Source: an uncultured Oscillospiraceae bacterium (GTDB taxonomy: Bacteria > Bacillota > Clostridia > Oscillospirales > Oscillospiraceae). From it: 6,327 nucleotides of DNA. Below are positions 6,314-6,327 of the stretch, in pieces. Within the stretch, counting starts at the first letter, position 1. The number at the start of each line of letters is the position of its first letter. The stretch is taken from assembly GCA_944385195.1 (NCBI GenBank), contig CALWWH010000111.1, positions 1 through 6,327 of the forward strand, written 5' to 3'. Below the pieces are notes generated by a model that was given only the letters and a program-made list of their open reading frames with translations, searched no databases and was not told the DNA's origin. Position numbers and translations under genes: made by a program.

Positions 6314-6325
6314 AGGATTATCATA
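6308..6325. promoter_or_regulatory. 18-bp palindrome over the divergent promoter -10, possible operator
   Basis: TATGATA and TATCATA form perfect 7-base arms around GGAT. The element covers the -10 box and expected start of the plus-strand promoter, a usual place for a repressor site. It faintly resembles Fur-type AT-rich boxes but does not fit the known spacing, so no regulator is assigned. The palindromic -10 sequence itself contributes to the symmetry, so chance remains possible. Confidence 0.4.
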
Positions 6326-6327
6326 CC

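Overview
The window reads as chromosomal DNA from a high-GC, gut-type member of the Bacillota (class Clostridia, probably Oscillospiraceae or a relative such as Flavonifractor/Oscillibacter-like bacteria). This is inferred from the protein style of TruB, RibF, DusB and the ECF sigma factor, the strong purine-rich Shine-Dalgarno sites, the sigma-A promoters and the GC-rich third codon positions. No marker in the window fixes the genus.

All seven complete genes lie on the minus strand, so they read from right to left. The right edge (about 6198-6327) is a regulatory region. It holds a good minus-strand sigma-A promoter for the first gene, and a second, plus-strand promoter that points out of the window and overlaps an 18-bp palindrome. 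The first operon runs aminotransferase, truB, ribF, GNAT acetyltransferase. Each junction is a 4-base stop/start overlap (GTGA, ATGA, ATGA), so the four genes are almost certainly co-transcribed and translationally coupled. A long hairpin begins directly after the acetyltransferase stop codon.

The second operon starts at a near-consensus extended -10 promoter whose -35 box touches the base of that hairpin. It runs dusB, ECF sigma factor, membrane anti-sigma factor. The sigma gene follows dusB by 7 bases, and the anti-sigma gene overlaps the sigma gene by 4 bases (GTGA). A perfect 15-bp hairpin follows the anti-sigma stop codon. Its T-run lies on the plus strand, and an open plus-strand frame ends just before it, so it is probably a bidirectional terminator between convergent genes.

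Functionally, the first operon joins tRNA pseudouridine-55 formation and FMN/FAD synthesis to an amino-acid-type aminotransferase and an acetyltransferase. The second joins another tRNA modification enzyme, the FMN-dependent DusB, to an envelope-sensing sigma/anti-sigma pair. Most of the content is housekeeping. The least ordinary parts are the anti-sigma factor's long low-complexity linker and unrecognised C-terminal domain, the dusB-sigma-anti-sigma arrangement, and the divergent promoter with palindrome at the right edge. I found no CRISPR array, mobile element, RNA gene or clearly new multi-gene system.
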